NCBI RefSeq assembly: GCF_003254745.1
Contig: NZ_QKXH01000007.1
Coordinates: 1-64,000, forward strand
DNA from: Flavobacterium aquariorum
Lineage (GTDB): Bacteria > Bacteroidota > Bacteroidia > Flavobacteriales > Flavobacteriaceae
Direction of reading: 5' to 3'
DNA length: 64,000 nt
In this document: piece by piece, positions 1-9,049 of the stretch
Layout: each line of letters begins with the position of its first letter
Position numbering within the stretch: the first letter of the stretch is position 1
Made by a program: the position numbers and the translations under genes
The notes under the pieces: generated by a model
What the model saw: the letters and a program-made list of their open reading frames with translations, nothing else
Told to the model about the DNA's origin: nothing
The model's database searches: none

Positions 1-2
1 AA

Positions 3-182
3 AAAAGACAGGGAATATTCAAGCACCAATCCCAAAAGGATGGTGTGGTGTTTCAAGGATCGGATGCTAGGGAATTCTGGCAAAGAGCCGAAGACAGAAA
101 TAGAGAAACTGCCATGTTTTATCAACAGCTTGGACTTGCCACTTATGCAGCTATGGAGGCTTTTGTTAGGTGGGAGTATTAG
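3..182 (+). CDS. C-terminal end of an unidentified protein (partial)
   Basis: An open frame enters from the left edge in frame 3 and closes with TAG at 180-182, giving 59 residues. The tail is rich in aromatic and charged residues (it ends ...MEAFVRWEY) and looks coding. I do not recognise the family. It stops 38 bases before the hexosaminidase gene, so the two may be co-transcribed. The overlapping 62-residue ATG-started frame at 40-228 is a shadow of it. Confidence 0.5.
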   Translation, partial: KRQGIFKHQSQKDGVVFQGSDAREFWQRAEDRNRETAMFYQQLGLATYAAMEAFVRWEY

Positions 183-220
183 TAAAAATTCAATAGTAAT
201 AAATAAATTAAAACATAATC

Positions 221-1858
221 ATGGTTAGATCATTTATCGTTTCACTTCTTTTATGCAGCGCATTGTCGTTTGCACAGGAAGTAAATATCATTCCCCAGCC
301 AGTACAAGTTACCAGAAACACAGGGAATTTTGTAATTAACACTAAAACAAGTTTGGTTGTAACCAGTAAAGAGGATAAGTCCACAGCGGCTTTCTTGAAT
401 AAATATTTATTGGATTACTATGGTTTTGAATTGCCGATAGTTAAAAAAGCTGATAAAAACTCCATTAAGTTGAAAAGTGGCAAGCACGCCGAGGGACTAA
501 AAAGCGAAGGCTATAGTTTAAAATCAGACGATAAAGGTGTTCTAATTAATGGAAATTCGCCAATTGATACTTTCTATGGAATGCAAACATTGATTCAATT
601 GCTGCCTGTTGAAAAAAGCAATAGCCTTACAATTGCATCAGTAGATGTGAAAGACGAGCCTCGTTTTGTATATAGAGGTGCTATGCTGGATGTTGGGCGT
701 CACTTTTTCCCAGTTGCTTTTGTTAAAAAATACATCGATTATTTGGCTTTGCATAAAATGAATTATTTTCATTGGCACCTAACCGAAGATCAGGGGTGGA
801 GAATCGAAATAAAAAAATACCCTAAACTTACCGAAATAGGTTCCAAAAGAAATGGGTCTATTATTGGCCATTACCCAGGTACAGGAAGTGATAATACTCC
901 AGAGGGAGGATTTTATACTCAAGAAGAAATTAAAGATATTGTAAAATATGCTTCTGATCGTTTTATTACGGTTATCCCAGAAATAGAAATGCCGGGGCAC
1001 AGTAGCGCTGCCATTGCCGCTTATCCACAGTTGAGTTGTTTTCCAGAAGAGAAAACCCAACTCTCAGATAAGATGATTTCCGATAGGAGCAAACAAGAAT
1101 TGGCAAACGGAAAAACTAAAATTGTTCAGGAAACATGGGGTGTTTTTACGGATGTCTATGCTCCAACTGAATATACATTTAAATTTTTGGAAGATGTTAT
1201 TGACGAGGTGGTGACATTATTTCCTTCAAAATACATTCATGTGGGCGGAGACGAATCTCCTAAAGATGATTGGAAAAGAAGTGAGTTTTGTCAAAAGATG
1301 ATAAAAGAAAAAGGATTGAAAGACGAACATGAGCTTCAAAGTTATTTCATCCAGCGTATGGAGAAATATATTAATGGAAAAGGAAGAACATTAATTGGCT
1401 GGGACGAAATTCTAGAAGGTGGACTTGCACCAAATGCTATTGTAATGAGTTGGAGGGGAGAAGCTGGCGGAATAACAGCAGCAAGAGATAAACATCAAGT
1501 AATTATGACTCCAGGAAGTCACGTTTATTTAGATCACTCCCAAACCAAAAATGAAAAGGAAGTTACTATTGGTGGTTTTACGAACTTAGAAAAAATCTAT
1601 AGTTATGAGCCAGTTCCAAAGGAATTGAATGAGCAAGAGGCTAAATATGTTTTGGGAGCCCAAGGAAATATTTGGACAGAATACATGCAAAATCCTGCCA
1701 AGGTGGAGTACATGATTTTTCCACGTTTGAGTGCATTAAGCGAAGTTTTGTGGTCTCCAAAAGAAAATAAAAACTGGTCTGAATTCCAGACAAAAATTGA
1801 AACACAGAAAAAAAGATACAGTTTGTGGGAAGCAAATTACTTTAAAGAAAAAGAGTAA
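221..1858 (+). CDS. Secreted beta-N-acetylhexosaminidase, GH20
   Basis: Hydrolyses terminal beta-linked GlcNAc or GalNAc from chitin oligomers or glycans. The 545-residue protein starts with a classical signal peptide of about 18 residues ending at an alanine before Gln-19, so it is exported. Residues about 20-145 form the GH20b-type N-terminal domain and the GH20 barrel follows. The family signature HVGGDE lies near residues 340-345, giving Asp344-Glu345 as the catalytic pair used in substrate-assisted catalysis. HWHLTEDQGWRIEI at about 184-197 and the Trp-rich end are also typical. There is no T9SS sorting domain, so a periplasmic or outer-membrane location is likely. A terminator hairpin follows 48 bases downstream. 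Confidence 0.95.
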   Translation: MVRSFIVSLLLCSALSFAQEVNIIPQPVQVTRNTGNFVINTKTSLVVTSKEDKSTAAFLNKYLLDYYGFELPIVKKADKNSIKLKSGKHAEGLKSEGYSLKSDDKGVLINGNSPIDTFYGMQTLIQLLPVEKSNSLTIASVDVKDEPRFVYRGAMLDVGRHFFPVAFVKKYIDYLALHKMNYFHWHLTEDQGWRIEIKKYPKLTEIGSKRNGSIIGHYPGTGSDNTPEGGFYTQEEIKDIVKYASDRFITVIPEIEMPGHSSAAIAAYPQLSCFPEEKTQLSDKMISDRSKQELANGKTKIVQETWGVFTDVYAPTEYTFKFLEDVIDEVVTLFPSKYIHVGGDESPKDDWKRSEFCQKMIKEKGLKDEHELQSYFIQRMEKYINGKGRTLIGWDEILEGGLAPNAIVMSWRGEAGGITAARDKHQVIMTPGSHVYLDHSQTKNEKEVTIGGFTNLEKIYSYEPVPKELNEQEAKYVLGAQGNIWTEYMQNPAKVEYMIFPRLSALSEVLWSPKENKNWSEFQTKIETQKKRYSLWEANYFKEKE

Positions 1859-1905
1859 TGTTGAATAAATAAAAAAGAGCATTGTTTTAAAAGTTTGTTA
1901 GTTAG

Positions 1906-1943
1906 AAAAAGGGTTTGACATTTAAAAAGTCAAGCCCTTTTTT
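1906..1943 (+). terminator. Rho-independent terminator after GH20 gene
   Basis: A nine-pair stem (GGGTTTGAC with GTCAAGCCC, one G-U pair) at 1911-1919 and 1929-1937 is flanked by an A-run and followed by six T, which fits termination of the hexosaminidase transcript. Confidence 0.8.
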
Positions 1944-1969
1944 GAATTTTGTCATGTAGATAGTTTTTT

Positions 1970-2232
1970 TATTGACGCAATACTTTTTCAGAAATCATTT
2001 TAGTTGTTAAAATAAATTCAAGCCAATGACTTATATTGCTTAACCAAAAGACATCGAGATGAAAGATTTAAAAAAATCAACAACAAAACCAAAGCTGCAC
2101 TTGCTTTGTTGATAGTTATGGTTATGTCGCAAATCCAGATTCATGAAGCTAAGTTCAAACTGGAAAGTTCTAATTACATTCATAGGGAGAATACTACTTG
2201 GGGGCAACTTCAAATTGCACTATTGACAGTTT
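1970..2232 (+). pseudogene. Truncated, frameshifted copy of the 4HB sensor gene
   Basis: The sequence aligns with the upstream region and both ends of the intact gene at 10515-11144. The shared 5' flank runs from about 1970; the former start codon is at 2059. Just after it, one base is missing in the AAC repeat (TCAACAAC versus TCCAACAAC), which shifts the frame into TGA within 18 codons. The middle of the gene, equivalent to about 10583-10955, is deleted: sequence up to 2126 is joined to the part encoding the second half of the ligand domain, and homology stops before the second membrane segment is complete. The deletion ends share a TTAT microhomology in the intact copy. Confidence 0.85.
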
Positions 2233-2289
2233 TTTATTTTAAATTTTGAATTGTTTTTTCCTGTTCGCTAGTAATTTATTGCGAGTTTG

Positions 2290-2397
2290 TTAATCAATTG
2301 CCAGCATCAAATTCCCCTTTGGTTCCAAAAAAAAATCAATTACGAGTTCTTCCTCATTTATTTCTATAAGTTTACAAGATAAACTGCTTTATCAATA
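2290..2397 (-). pseudogene. Possible short coding relic
   Basis: Minus-strand frame of about 35 codons without a start codon, ending in TAA at 2290-2292. It reads with a convincing protein composition (contains EINEEELVIDFFLEPKGN) but is bounded upstream by stop codons. It may be the end of a lost gene; the family is unknown. Confidence 0.25.
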
Positions 2398-2556
2398 TAG
2401 TTTCTTATAAAGAAATTTCAATCTATTGCACCACTATTGCATTTAAAGAATTTTTCTGTTTAAAAATGTTGTTTACGCATCAAAAACTAATTTTTTTCTA
2501 TTTGTAAACCAGATCAATATTATAAACCAATTAACACTAAACAATTGAGAAAAAAA

Positions 2557-2715
2557 ATGATTAAAGAGATTACAATGATAATAGTATCTGATTTTGCTGT
2601 AAAATATTCATTTAATGATATCCTAAGAGATGAACCTTTGGGAGAAGAACAAAATGACTATATAAACAAATTAGAATTTGAGGTCTACGTAACAGACATT
2701 CATGGAAAGTTATGA
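2557..2715 (+). CDS. Small hypothetical protein, 52 aa
   Basis: ATG at 2557 follows an A-rich stretch; the frame ends in TGA at 2713-2715. The product is acidic with a hydrophobic start (MIKEITMIIVSDFAVKYSF). It overlaps the next small frame by ATGA, a usual sign of translational coupling, but the pair could also be one gene broken by a frameshift. No family recognised. Confidence 0.35.
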   Translation: MIKEITMIIVSDFAVKYSFNDILRDEPLGEEQNDYINKLEFEVYVTDIHGKL

Positions 2716-2891
2716 GAAGTAATCGCGAAAGACAACTTAGTCAAATTCTGTTAAGTCTGGATATCGATCATGGCTATTTGCTTTTTGATGTTATGGATGC
2801 CTCAGAATCCATTCTTGGTATGTCCTTAGTTTTGTTGATATGTCAAGAAAATAAAATTTTTTACGATAAACATAGACGCTTATTTTTGTAG
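2712..2891 (+). CDS. Small hypothetical protein, 59 aa
   Basis: Starts on the ATG of an ATGA overlap with the preceding frame and ends in TAG at 2889-2891. The first third is basic (MRSNRERQLSQILLSL), the middle hydrophobic and acidic. No family recognised. Either a coupled small gene or the second half of a frameshifted one. Confidence 0.35.
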   Translation: MRSNRERQLSQILLSLDIDHGYLLFDVMDASESILGMSLVLLICQENKIFYDKHRRLFL

Positions 2892-3024
2892 ATAACACTT
2901 CAACAAATTATACACTCTGCTACCTGGAATATTTTAAAATTATTCCAATTGTGGGGATAAGGACAACTTTAATAAAACTATAGATAGAGCTTGAATCGCA
3001 CTAGTTAACAAATAAAAAAACGAA

Positions 3025-3098
3025 GGTGGTCACTTTTCTCCAGAATTAGTCTGTAATTTTAGACTGAAATCAGGTGGTCAATATCATCGGAATTAGCA
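3025..3098. repeat. Imperfect direct repeat, possible IS end remnant
   Basis: Two copies of a unit of about 25 bases beginning GGTGGTCA and ending near GAATTAG lie at 3025-3049 and 3073-3098, offset by 48 bases. Repeated short motifs with this beginning occur at the ends of IS21-type elements, whose termini carry multiple transposase-binding repeats; that link is inference. No transposase gene is present. Confidence 0.35.
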
Positions 3099-3305
3099 GT
3101 TTTTAAGAATACATTTTCTTTTTCTTATTCAATCTTCATTCCAATATGGATTGATAAAAAATAGTTAAAAAAATATAGTATAATTTACTAATTATCAGTA
3201 CTTTGTAGAGTATATTTTTTTATCTTTATGATGAAATAAATATATTCTTTTATTATTCTGAACCTTTTCATTTTACTGAATTGTTTAATATAAAATTCAA
3301 AAAAG

Positions 3306-3968
3306 ATGGATACAATTGAAATTGACATCCCGGTTGATGAATTAATCTTAAAGGGTAATTTGACTGTTCCAAAAGCGGCAAATTCTTTAGTATTTTTTTC
3401 ACATGGTAGTGGTAGTAGTCGTTTTAGCAAAAGAAATAATTTTGTCGCCAGTGTATTGAATCAGAGTAATATAGCAACTTTGCTTACAGATTTATTTACA
3501 ATGGAGGAAGACGCGGTATACGAAAATCGCTTCAATATTGATTTGCTTACTCAACGACTTATTGCAGTAACAAATTACGTTTCTAAATTACCCAATCTAA
3601 AAAATCTTCCGATTGGATATTTTGGGGCAAGTACGGGGGCAGCTTCAGCACTAAAAGCCGCTGCAAGACTGAAGGATAAAGTGAAAGCTATAGTTTCTCG
3701 CGGTGGCCGACCTGATCTTGCTTTCGATGATTTACCGCTAATTCAAGTGCCAACTTTATTGATTGTTGGCAGTTTGGATCGTATAGTAATAGAACTCAAC
3801 CAACAAGCCTATATGCAGCTCAATTGCCATAAAAAACTTGAGATTATTGATGGTGCAAACCATTTATTTGAAGAGGCTGGCACGTTGGAGGAGGTAGCCT
3901 ATTTAGCATCTAAATGGTTCACGGAATACATTGTTAACGCTAAAGAAAAATCTCATGCTTTTCGCTGA
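3306..3968 (+). CDS. Alpha/beta hydrolase, dienelactone hydrolase-like
   Basis: Soluble 220-residue serine hydrolase with no signal peptide. Residues visible for the triad: Ser109 in GASTG (nucleophile elbow), Asp158 in GSLDR and His186 in GANHLF. An early HGSGSS loop (33-38) forms the oxyanion region. The substrate is not known. The end overlaps the phosphoribosyltransferase start. In many bacteria hydrolases of this type are adjacent to, or fused with, such phosphoribosyltransferases, so a joint role is likely. It is the first gene of the cassette that ends at 9049. Confidence 0.85.
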   Translation: MDTIEIDIPVDELILKGNLTVPKAANSLVFFSHGSGSSRFSKRNNFVASVLNQSNIATLLTDLFTMEEDAVYENRFNIDLLTQRLIAVTNYVSKLPNLKNLPIGYFGASTGAASALKAAARLKDKVKAIVSRGGRPDLAFDDLPLIQVPTLLIVGSLDRIVIELNQQAYMQLNCHKKLEIIDGANHLFEEAGTLEEVAYLASKWFTEYIVNAKEKSHAFR

Positions 3969-4590
3969 TAGATACGATGCGTCCTTAAAATTAATTTTGT
4001 TGTTAGAAAAATTCAAAAATGATAATTGTGTTATCCTTGCAGTACCTAGAGGAGGAGTGCCAATAGGATATCATATTGCTCAAGCATATCATTTCCCCAT
4101 GGATTTATTACTGACAAAAAAAATAGGACATCCATTAAATAAAGAACTGGCAATTGGTGCAGTAAGTTTAGAAGACGAAATTATAGATGATTATCCATAC
4201 ATTTCCAAAGATTATATTAATAATCAAATACTCGAAATTAAAGAATCACTTAAAAAGCGATATAAAAAATTTTTGGGCAATCGCAGTCCAATCGAATTAT
4301 TAAACAAAACGGTTATCATTGTTGATGATGGAATTGCAACAGGTAATACACTCTTGGCTGCCATAAAAATGATACGTCGTAAATCACCCAAAAAAATTGT
4401 TATTGCCGTACCAGTTGCTCCAACTGATTCGGCTAAAAAAATTATGAGCAAAGTTGATGAATTTATCTGTCCTCTGATTACAAATGATTTTGTTGGTGTT
4501 GGAGGATATTATTTGGATTTTTCTCAAGTATCAGATGAAGAAGTTATCCAGCTAATGGATGAAATTTATAGTTTGGAAAACAAAAAATAA
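3955..4590 (+). CDS. Phosphoribosyltransferase family protein (COG1926-like)
   Basis: Type I PRTase fold of 211 residues. The PRPP-binding loop VDDGIATGNT is at 123-132, preceded by hydrophobic VII. An AVPRGGVPIGY segment near residue 26 is typical of this subfamily. I chose ATG at 3955 (MLFADRYDAS) because family members usually begin with FxDRxDA; an earlier ATG at 3931 would add eight residues. With either start it overlaps the hydrolase gene (14 or 38 bases), implying coupled translation. The acceptor is unknown; it may be a salvage or a regulatory enzyme. Confidence 0.85.
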   Translation: MLFADRYDASLKLILLLEKFKNDNCVILAVPRGGVPIGYHIAQAYHFPMDLLLTKKIGHPLNKELAIGAVSLEDEIIDDYPYISKDYINNQILEIKESLKKRYKKFLGNRSPIELLNKTVIIVDDGIATGNTLLAAIKMIRRKSPKKIVIAVPVAPTDSAKKIMSKVDEFICPLITNDFVGVGGYYLDFSQVSDEEVIQLMDEIYSLENKK

Positions 4591-4596
4591 TTTAAA

Positions 4597-5940
4597 ATGA
4601 AAACTTTTCACATCAAAAATGACCCCAATCAAAACAGTGAAATAATTGATTTAAGGAATTTAATCCTAGAAAACTCTATAGAATTAAAAAATGAAAACTC
4701 ATTGAATGAATTAGTGGAAAAGATAGGTGAAGCCAAATATGTTCTGCTTGGCGAAGCATCCCATGGGACTCATGAGTATTATGTGTGGCGGGCTCAGATA
4801 AGTAAAATTTTGATTGAGAAAAAAGGTTTTTCGTTCATCGCAGTTGAAGGGGATTGGCCGGATTGTTATCGATTAAATCGTTATGTGAAAAAATATCCAA
4901 ACTCAGGAGAAACAGCAGAAGAAGTGCTTCATGCTTTCAACCGTTGGCCTACCTGGATGTGGGCAAATTGGGAAATGGTGGCTTTGGCAGAATGGCTTCG
5001 CGAATTTAACGAAAAACTTCCCCAAAAAAACAAAATAGGTTTTTACGGGCTGGATGTCTACAGCCTCTGGGAATCATTTGAATCCATAATTGAGTATTTG
5101 GATAAAAAAGACCTCAAAACAAAGCAAACTGCTGTCAAAGCTTTTAAATGTTTTGAACCATATAATCGTGGTGAAGGCCAAGAATATGCCAGAGCTACCC
5201 AAATGATTCCCTCACTTTGCGAAAACGATGTGATCGAACTGTTGTCTAAAATAAGAATGAATGCACCAAGTTATAATACAGATCCGGAAGCTGTAATGAG
5301 TGTAGAACAAAATGCGCAAATAATTGTTAACGCGGAAAGGTATTATCGGGCCATGATAAAAGCAAGTGCTGAATCCTGGAATATACGTGATCGACACATG
5401 GTTTATACCTTAAATAATTTAATGAAATTTCATGGGCCAAAAGCAAAAGGTATTATTTGGGAGCATAACACCCATATTGGTGATGCCCGTGCTACGGATA
5501 TGGTTGCCGAAGGAATGATTAATGTAGGGCAAATAGTCAATCAGGAGCATAATGAGGACGAAGTATACTCTGTTGGATTTGGCTCTTATCAAGGTACCGT
5601 AATCGCAGGTCGGGAATGGGGTGATGTAATGCAGATTATGAAAGTTCCAGAAGCTGTAAAACACAGTTGGGAATATGAATTGCATCAATTAAATGCCAAA
5701 GACAGAATTATTTTTATGAATCACAATATGAAGAAAAAAATAGGCGATAAAAAATTTGGTCACCGCGCTATTGGTGTAGTTTATCGCCCTAAATACGAAT
5801 TTTTAGGAAATTATGTTCCCAGTAAAATGCCTTATCGCTACAATTCTTTTATCTATATTGATGAAACTTCGGCTTTGCATCCACTTCATATTAATCCTAA
5901 TGTGAGACAATTGCCAGAAACATATCCTTTTGGAGTATAA
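4597..5940 (+). CDS. Erythromycin esterase family protein
   Basis: 447 residues, cytoplasmic, six bases after the phosphoribosyltransferase. The family signature GEASHGTHE is at 52-60 (Glu53 and His56 match the catalytic base region of Ere enzymes), followed by VEGDWPDCYRLNRYV and the later WEHNTHIGDARATDM segment. True macrolide esterases are one branch; chromosomal members next to COG1926 phosphoribosyltransferases are widespread and are not known to confer resistance. Here the context argues for a housekeeping or stress role, not macrolide resistance. Confidence 0.9.
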   Translation: MKTFHIKNDPNQNSEIIDLRNLILENSIELKNENSLNELVEKIGEAKYVLLGEASHGTHEYYVWRAQISKILIEKKGFSFIAVEGDWPDCYRLNRYVKKYPNSGETAEEVLHAFNRWPTWMWANWEMVALAEWLREFNEKLPQKNKIGFYGLDVYSLWESFESIIEYLDKKDLKTKQTAVKAFKCFEPYNRGEGQEYARATQMIPSLCENDVIELLSKIRMNAPSYNTDPEAVMSVEQNAQIIVNAERYYRAMIKASAESWNIRDRHMVYTLNNLMKFHGPKAKGIIWEHNTHIGDARATDMVAEGMINVGQIVNQEHNEDEVYSVGFGSYQGTVIAGREWGDVMQIMKVPEAVKHSWEYELHQLNAKDRIIFMNHNMKKKIGDKKFGHRAIGVVYRPKYEFLGNYVPSKMPYRYNSFIYIDETSALHPLHINPNVRQLPETYPFGV

Positions 5941-6022
5941 ATTATTGTATCGCATCATAAAAAAAGACATTTCAAAAACCGTCATCTCTTATTTATTCAG
6001 ATACAAAAAAGTGTTTTAAAGG

Positions 6023-6652
6023 ATGGACGATAAATTAAATAGGTCAGTAGTTGTAATAGTTGCACACCCAGACGATGAAATCCTTTGGGCAGGAGGGACG
6101 ATACTGAATAACCCCCAATGGGACTATTTCATTATTAGTCTTTGTAGAAAAAATGATGAAGATCGTTCCTCTAAATTTTATAAAGTTTTAAAAATTTTAA
6201 ATGCGCAAGGAATACTGGGTAATCTTGATGATGGTCCCGAACAAAAGCCTTTGGACGCAATTGAAGTGGAACAATACCTATTGGATTTATGGCCCCAAAA
6301 GCATTTTGATTTAATAATAACCCATAGTCCGCAGGGGGAATACACAAAACATTTGCGACACGAGGAAGTGAGTAAAGCCGTAATTATGCTTTGGAATGAA
6401 GGAAAAATTAATGCTGATGCCCTTTGGGTTTTTGCTTACGAAGATGGGGAGAAAAAATATTTCCCAAGAGCAATTAAAAGTGCTTCTTATTTCGAAACGC
6501 TCAGAGACGATATTTGGATTAAAAAATATAAGATTATAACCGAGACTTATGGCTTCGAAGAAAACAGTTGGGAAGCAAAAACAACACCAAAAATGGAAGC
6601 TTTTTGGGTTTTCAAAGATCCAAATTCGGCAGTTGCCTTTTTGAATAAATAA
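6023..6652 (+). CDS. PIG-L family deacetylase
   Basis: 209 residues. The zinc-binding AHPDDE motif is at 14-19 and the second metal-binding part HLRH at 110-113, as in GlcNAc-PI and BshB/MshB-type N-deacetylases. Such enzymes remove acetyl groups from GlcNAc moieties of small glycosides. Lying directly before a GT4 glycosyltransferase (18 bases apart), it could act on a glycoside made by that enzyme. The bacillithiol pathway is an analogy only, since no BshC or thiol gene is present. Confidence 0.88.
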   Translation: MDDKLNRSVVVIVAHPDDEILWAGGTILNNPQWDYFIISLCRKNDEDRSSKFYKVLKILNAQGILGNLDDGPEQKPLDAIEVEQYLLDLWPQKHFDLIITHSPQGEYTKHLRHEEVSKAVIMLWNEGKINADALWVFAYEDGEKKYFPRAIKSASYFETLRDDIWIKKYKIITETYGFEENSWEAKTTPKMEAFWVFKDPNSAVAFLNK

Positions 6653-6670
6653 GAGATAAAATTAATTTCG

Positions 6671-7813
6671 ATGAAAGTATTGGTGCTTTATGATTATCCG
6701 CCTTCGCCTGGAGGGTTGGCAACTCAAGGTGATCTTTTGTACAGGGGTTTGTTAGAATTAGGAGTTGATACCCATGCTGTTCATTTTGATTCAGCACAAG
6801 AAAAAGAGTGGTATTATCGCTGGTTTGAACCCGATGTAGTGGTTGGTATTGGTTACTGGGGGCATACGCCGCAGCTAATTTTACATCCACAGCGATATGG
6901 TGTTCAACCGGTTCCGTGGTTGGTAGCGGATGGCTATATCGCCAATTATCAGGAAGTTTTAAATGAGCTTCCTTTAATATTAGTTACATCGCATTGGGTG
7001 AAAGAAATGTATGTTAGAGACGGAATCAATGGTGATAAAATTGAAGTTTTACCTGTGGGATGCGATACCGATTCTTTCAAAGCTTATGATAAAAATGATC
7101 CTAAAATAATTGCTGTTCGCGAATCTTTGGGGATTCCTCCTGATCAATTAATGATTTTAACAGTTGGAGGAGACGCTGCGTCGAAAGGTGCCCAAGAAGT
7201 TATGCAAGCCTTAGCAATTATCGATGCTAAAGCCCCAGATTGGAAATATGTTTGTAAGGTTTGGCCTCAACAGCGGACTAAGTACCAAAATCTCGAAGAT
7301 CTGCAAATGGCATCTGATTTGGGTATAGAGAAAAACATAACCTACGCAACGAACACTATTTCCAGAAATTTCATGCCTTACCTCATTGCGGCTTGCGATA
7401 TTTATGCTGCACCCTCTCGATTAGAAGGATTTGGAATGCCACAAGTTGAAGCAGGAGCATGTGAAAAACCGGTTATTGGAATTAAGGCGATGGGGATGTT
7501 GGATACCTTGATTCATCGTGAAACTGCATTCTTGGCTAATGTTGCAAAAAAAATTGTAGTTGACGAAGTTACTCTTGGTGATGAATCCGGATTTGAAAAT
7601 AATTCTAGGGTCAAATTTAAAGAACCTCGAACGGTCGATTATCGCGCAAACGTTCAAAATATCGCCACCGGATTATTCGAACTCATGAGCGATGCAAAAT
7701 TAAGACAAAAAATGGGAAAAGAAGGAAGGAAAAGAGTAGTAGAAAACTTTGATTATAGAATTGTAGCCCAAAAATTTATAGATATAATGAATGACAAATT
7801 AGGAATAAAATGA
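6671..7813 (+). CDS. Glycosyltransferase, GT4-like
   Basis: 380 residues, GT-B fold, no membrane segment. The N-terminus has the sugar-acceptor glycine-rich loop (YDYPPSPGGLATQGD). In the C-terminal half LTVGGDAASKGAQEV starts the nucleotide-binding domain and EGFGMPQVEAGACEKPVIG holds the E-x7-E signature of retaining GT4 enzymes. The donor and acceptor cannot be read from sequence. It stands between the PIG-L deacetylase and the glycosidase-like gene with very short spacers, so the three probably act on one glycoside. Confidence 0.88.
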   Translation: MKVLVLYDYPPSPGGLATQGDLLYRGLLELGVDTHAVHFDSAQEKEWYYRWFEPDVVVGIGYWGHTPQLILHPQRYGVQPVPWLVADGYIANYQEVLNELPLILVTSHWVKEMYVRDGINGDKIEVLPVGCDTDSFKAYDKNDPKIIAVRESLGIPPDQLMILTVGGDAASKGAQEVMQALAIIDAKAPDWKYVCKVWPQQRTKYQNLEDLQMASDLGIEKNITYATNTISRNFMPYLIAACDIYAAPSRLEGFGMPQVEAGACEKPVIGIKAMGMLDTLIHRETAFLANVAKKIVVDEVTLGDESGFENNSRVKFKEPRTVDYRANVQNIATGLFELMSDAKLRQKMGKEGRKRVVENFDYRIVAQKFIDIMNDKLGIK

Positions 7814-7819
7814 ACTGTA

Positions 7820-9049
7820 ATGATTAATTCTCAACACTCTTCAGAAATAAATGTAGCTAAAAAAGCAGCACTTGAAGTGCTTTTGCATAACATGAATGGT
7901 CCATTTCACGGGCTTCCAAGAACGGCGGGTTGGGGGTATCCAGAACCCTATACCAGAGATTTATTGATTTCGATTCTAGGGATCGCCGTTTCTGGAAATG
8001 AACAGTTATTAGATAGCATTCGGAAAGTTTTGGAAACCTTGGCAAAACACCAGTCAGAAAGGGGACATATTTCCTCGCTGGTTCACGATTCTGATGACCG
8101 GGGAGCAAGTGATACAACACCTTTGTTTTTATTGGGAGTTGGTATTTACAGGCAGGTAAAAAATGAATCTAATTTTTTAAATGATGCCGTTCAAAAAGCA
8201 TTAGTTTGGATGGAATATCAAAGTCCATCGGACTTATATCTAGTTGCCCAGCAACCCACCAGTGATTGGCGTGACGAGCAATGGGTACTTGGTTACGGAT
8301 TATTTGTAAACACTTTGACGTATAGTTATTTGAAAATTTTAAATCAATCTGAAAGAGCAGAGAATTTATACCATGAAATGAAACAGTTTACTATTACTGG
8401 CGGTATCATGCACTACCATGTGCACGAGGGGTTGGTTCTCAAGCATAAACCTTATTATGCGTTTTGGTCATATAAAGTTTACAGTAGTGAACGTTTTGAT
8501 TTGTTAGGAAATTGTCTTGCTATTTTATCCGGGATTGCATCTCCAAGAAGGGCTGATGAAATGGTTTCTTGGATTGAGGCCGAATGTGAAGCAATGAAAA
8601 ATAACGAATTATTGGCAATCAATCTGCCACCTAATTTTTTTCCTTTTATCAATCCAAATGATCCTGATTGGTACGAAAGATACGCGGAATATAATAATCC
8701 TGGGGAGTACCATAACGGAGGTATTTGGCCTTTTGTATGTGGTTTTTATATCGCAGCATTGGTGGCGGCAAAAAGATTTGAATTGGCAGAACAGAAATTA
8801 ATGATATTGACTGAATGCTTAAAAAAAACGAATACTTCAGAACAATCTGCTGCCATGAATGCTGATGTATCTGTCAATTATATGAATGATAAAAATATTA
8901 ATTATGGATTTAATGAATGGATAAAAGCGCAGAATGGGGAGCCAAAAGGTCAAAATTGGCAAACTTGGAGTGCGGCAATGTATTTATATGCCGTAAAATG
9001 TGTCGAAGAAAAAACAACTCCTTTTTTTGACGAAATGCGCAAAGAGTGA
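7820..9049 (+). CDS. (alpha/alpha)6-barrel glycosidase-like protein
   Basis: 409 residues, cytoplasmic, six bases after the glycosyltransferase. Features resemble the amylo-1,6-glucosidase and neutral-invertase type of six-hairpin barrel: GWGYPEPYTRDLL near residue 33, GHISSLVHDSDDRGASDTTP near 84, DWRDEQWVLGYGLF in the middle and EYHNGGIWPFVCGF near 293. The acidic residues in the RD, DWRDE and EYHNGGIWP segments are candidates for catalysis. The substrate is unknown: sucrose, a glucosyl-glycerate type osmolyte or an oligoglucan are all possible. It is the last gene of the cassette; a shared terminator lies 209 bases downstream. Confidence 0.75.
   Translation: MINSQHSSEINVAKKAALEVLLHNMNGPFHGLPRTAGWGYPEPYTRDLLISILGIAVSGNEQLLDSIRKVLETLAKHQSERGHISSLVHDSDDRGASDTTPLFLLGVGIYRQVKNESNFLNDAVQKALVWMEYQSPSDLYLVAQQPTSDWRDEQWVLGYGLFVNTLTYSYLKILNQSERAENLYHEMKQFTITGGIMHYHVHEGLVLKHKPYYAFWSYKVYSSERFDLLGNCLAILSGIASPRRADEMVSWIEAECEAMKNNELLAINLPPNFFPFINPNDPDWYERYAEYNNPGEYHNGGIWPFVCGFYIAALVAAKRFELAEQKLMILTECLKKTNTSEQSAAMNADVSVNYMNDKNINYGFNEWIKAQNGEPKGQNWQTWSAAMYLYAVKCVEEKTTPFFDEMRKE

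Larger units (their letters stand above)
1944..3305. other. Decayed intergenic region with gene relics
   Basis: About 1.36 kb without a clear full-length gene. It holds a truncated copy of the sensor gene found at 10515, a short minus-strand coding relic, two overlapping small open frames and a pair of short direct repeats that could be a remnant of an insertion-sequence end. The rest is AT-rich with no recognisable signal. Confidence 0.6.

Noticed and set aside
40..228. 62-residue ATG-started open frame at the left edge
   Set aside because: It overlaps the better coding frame 3-182 and runs into the start of the GH20 gene; composition is that of a shadow frame.
4597..5940. Macrolide resistance gene
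   Set aside because: Chromosomal Ere-like proteins linked to COG1926 phosphoribosyltransferases are widespread and not known resistance genes; no mobile resistance context is seen.
6023..7813. Bacillithiol biosynthesis (BshB/BshA)
   Set aside because: The glycosyltransferase N-terminus does not look like BshA and no BshC or cysteine-adding gene is nearby.
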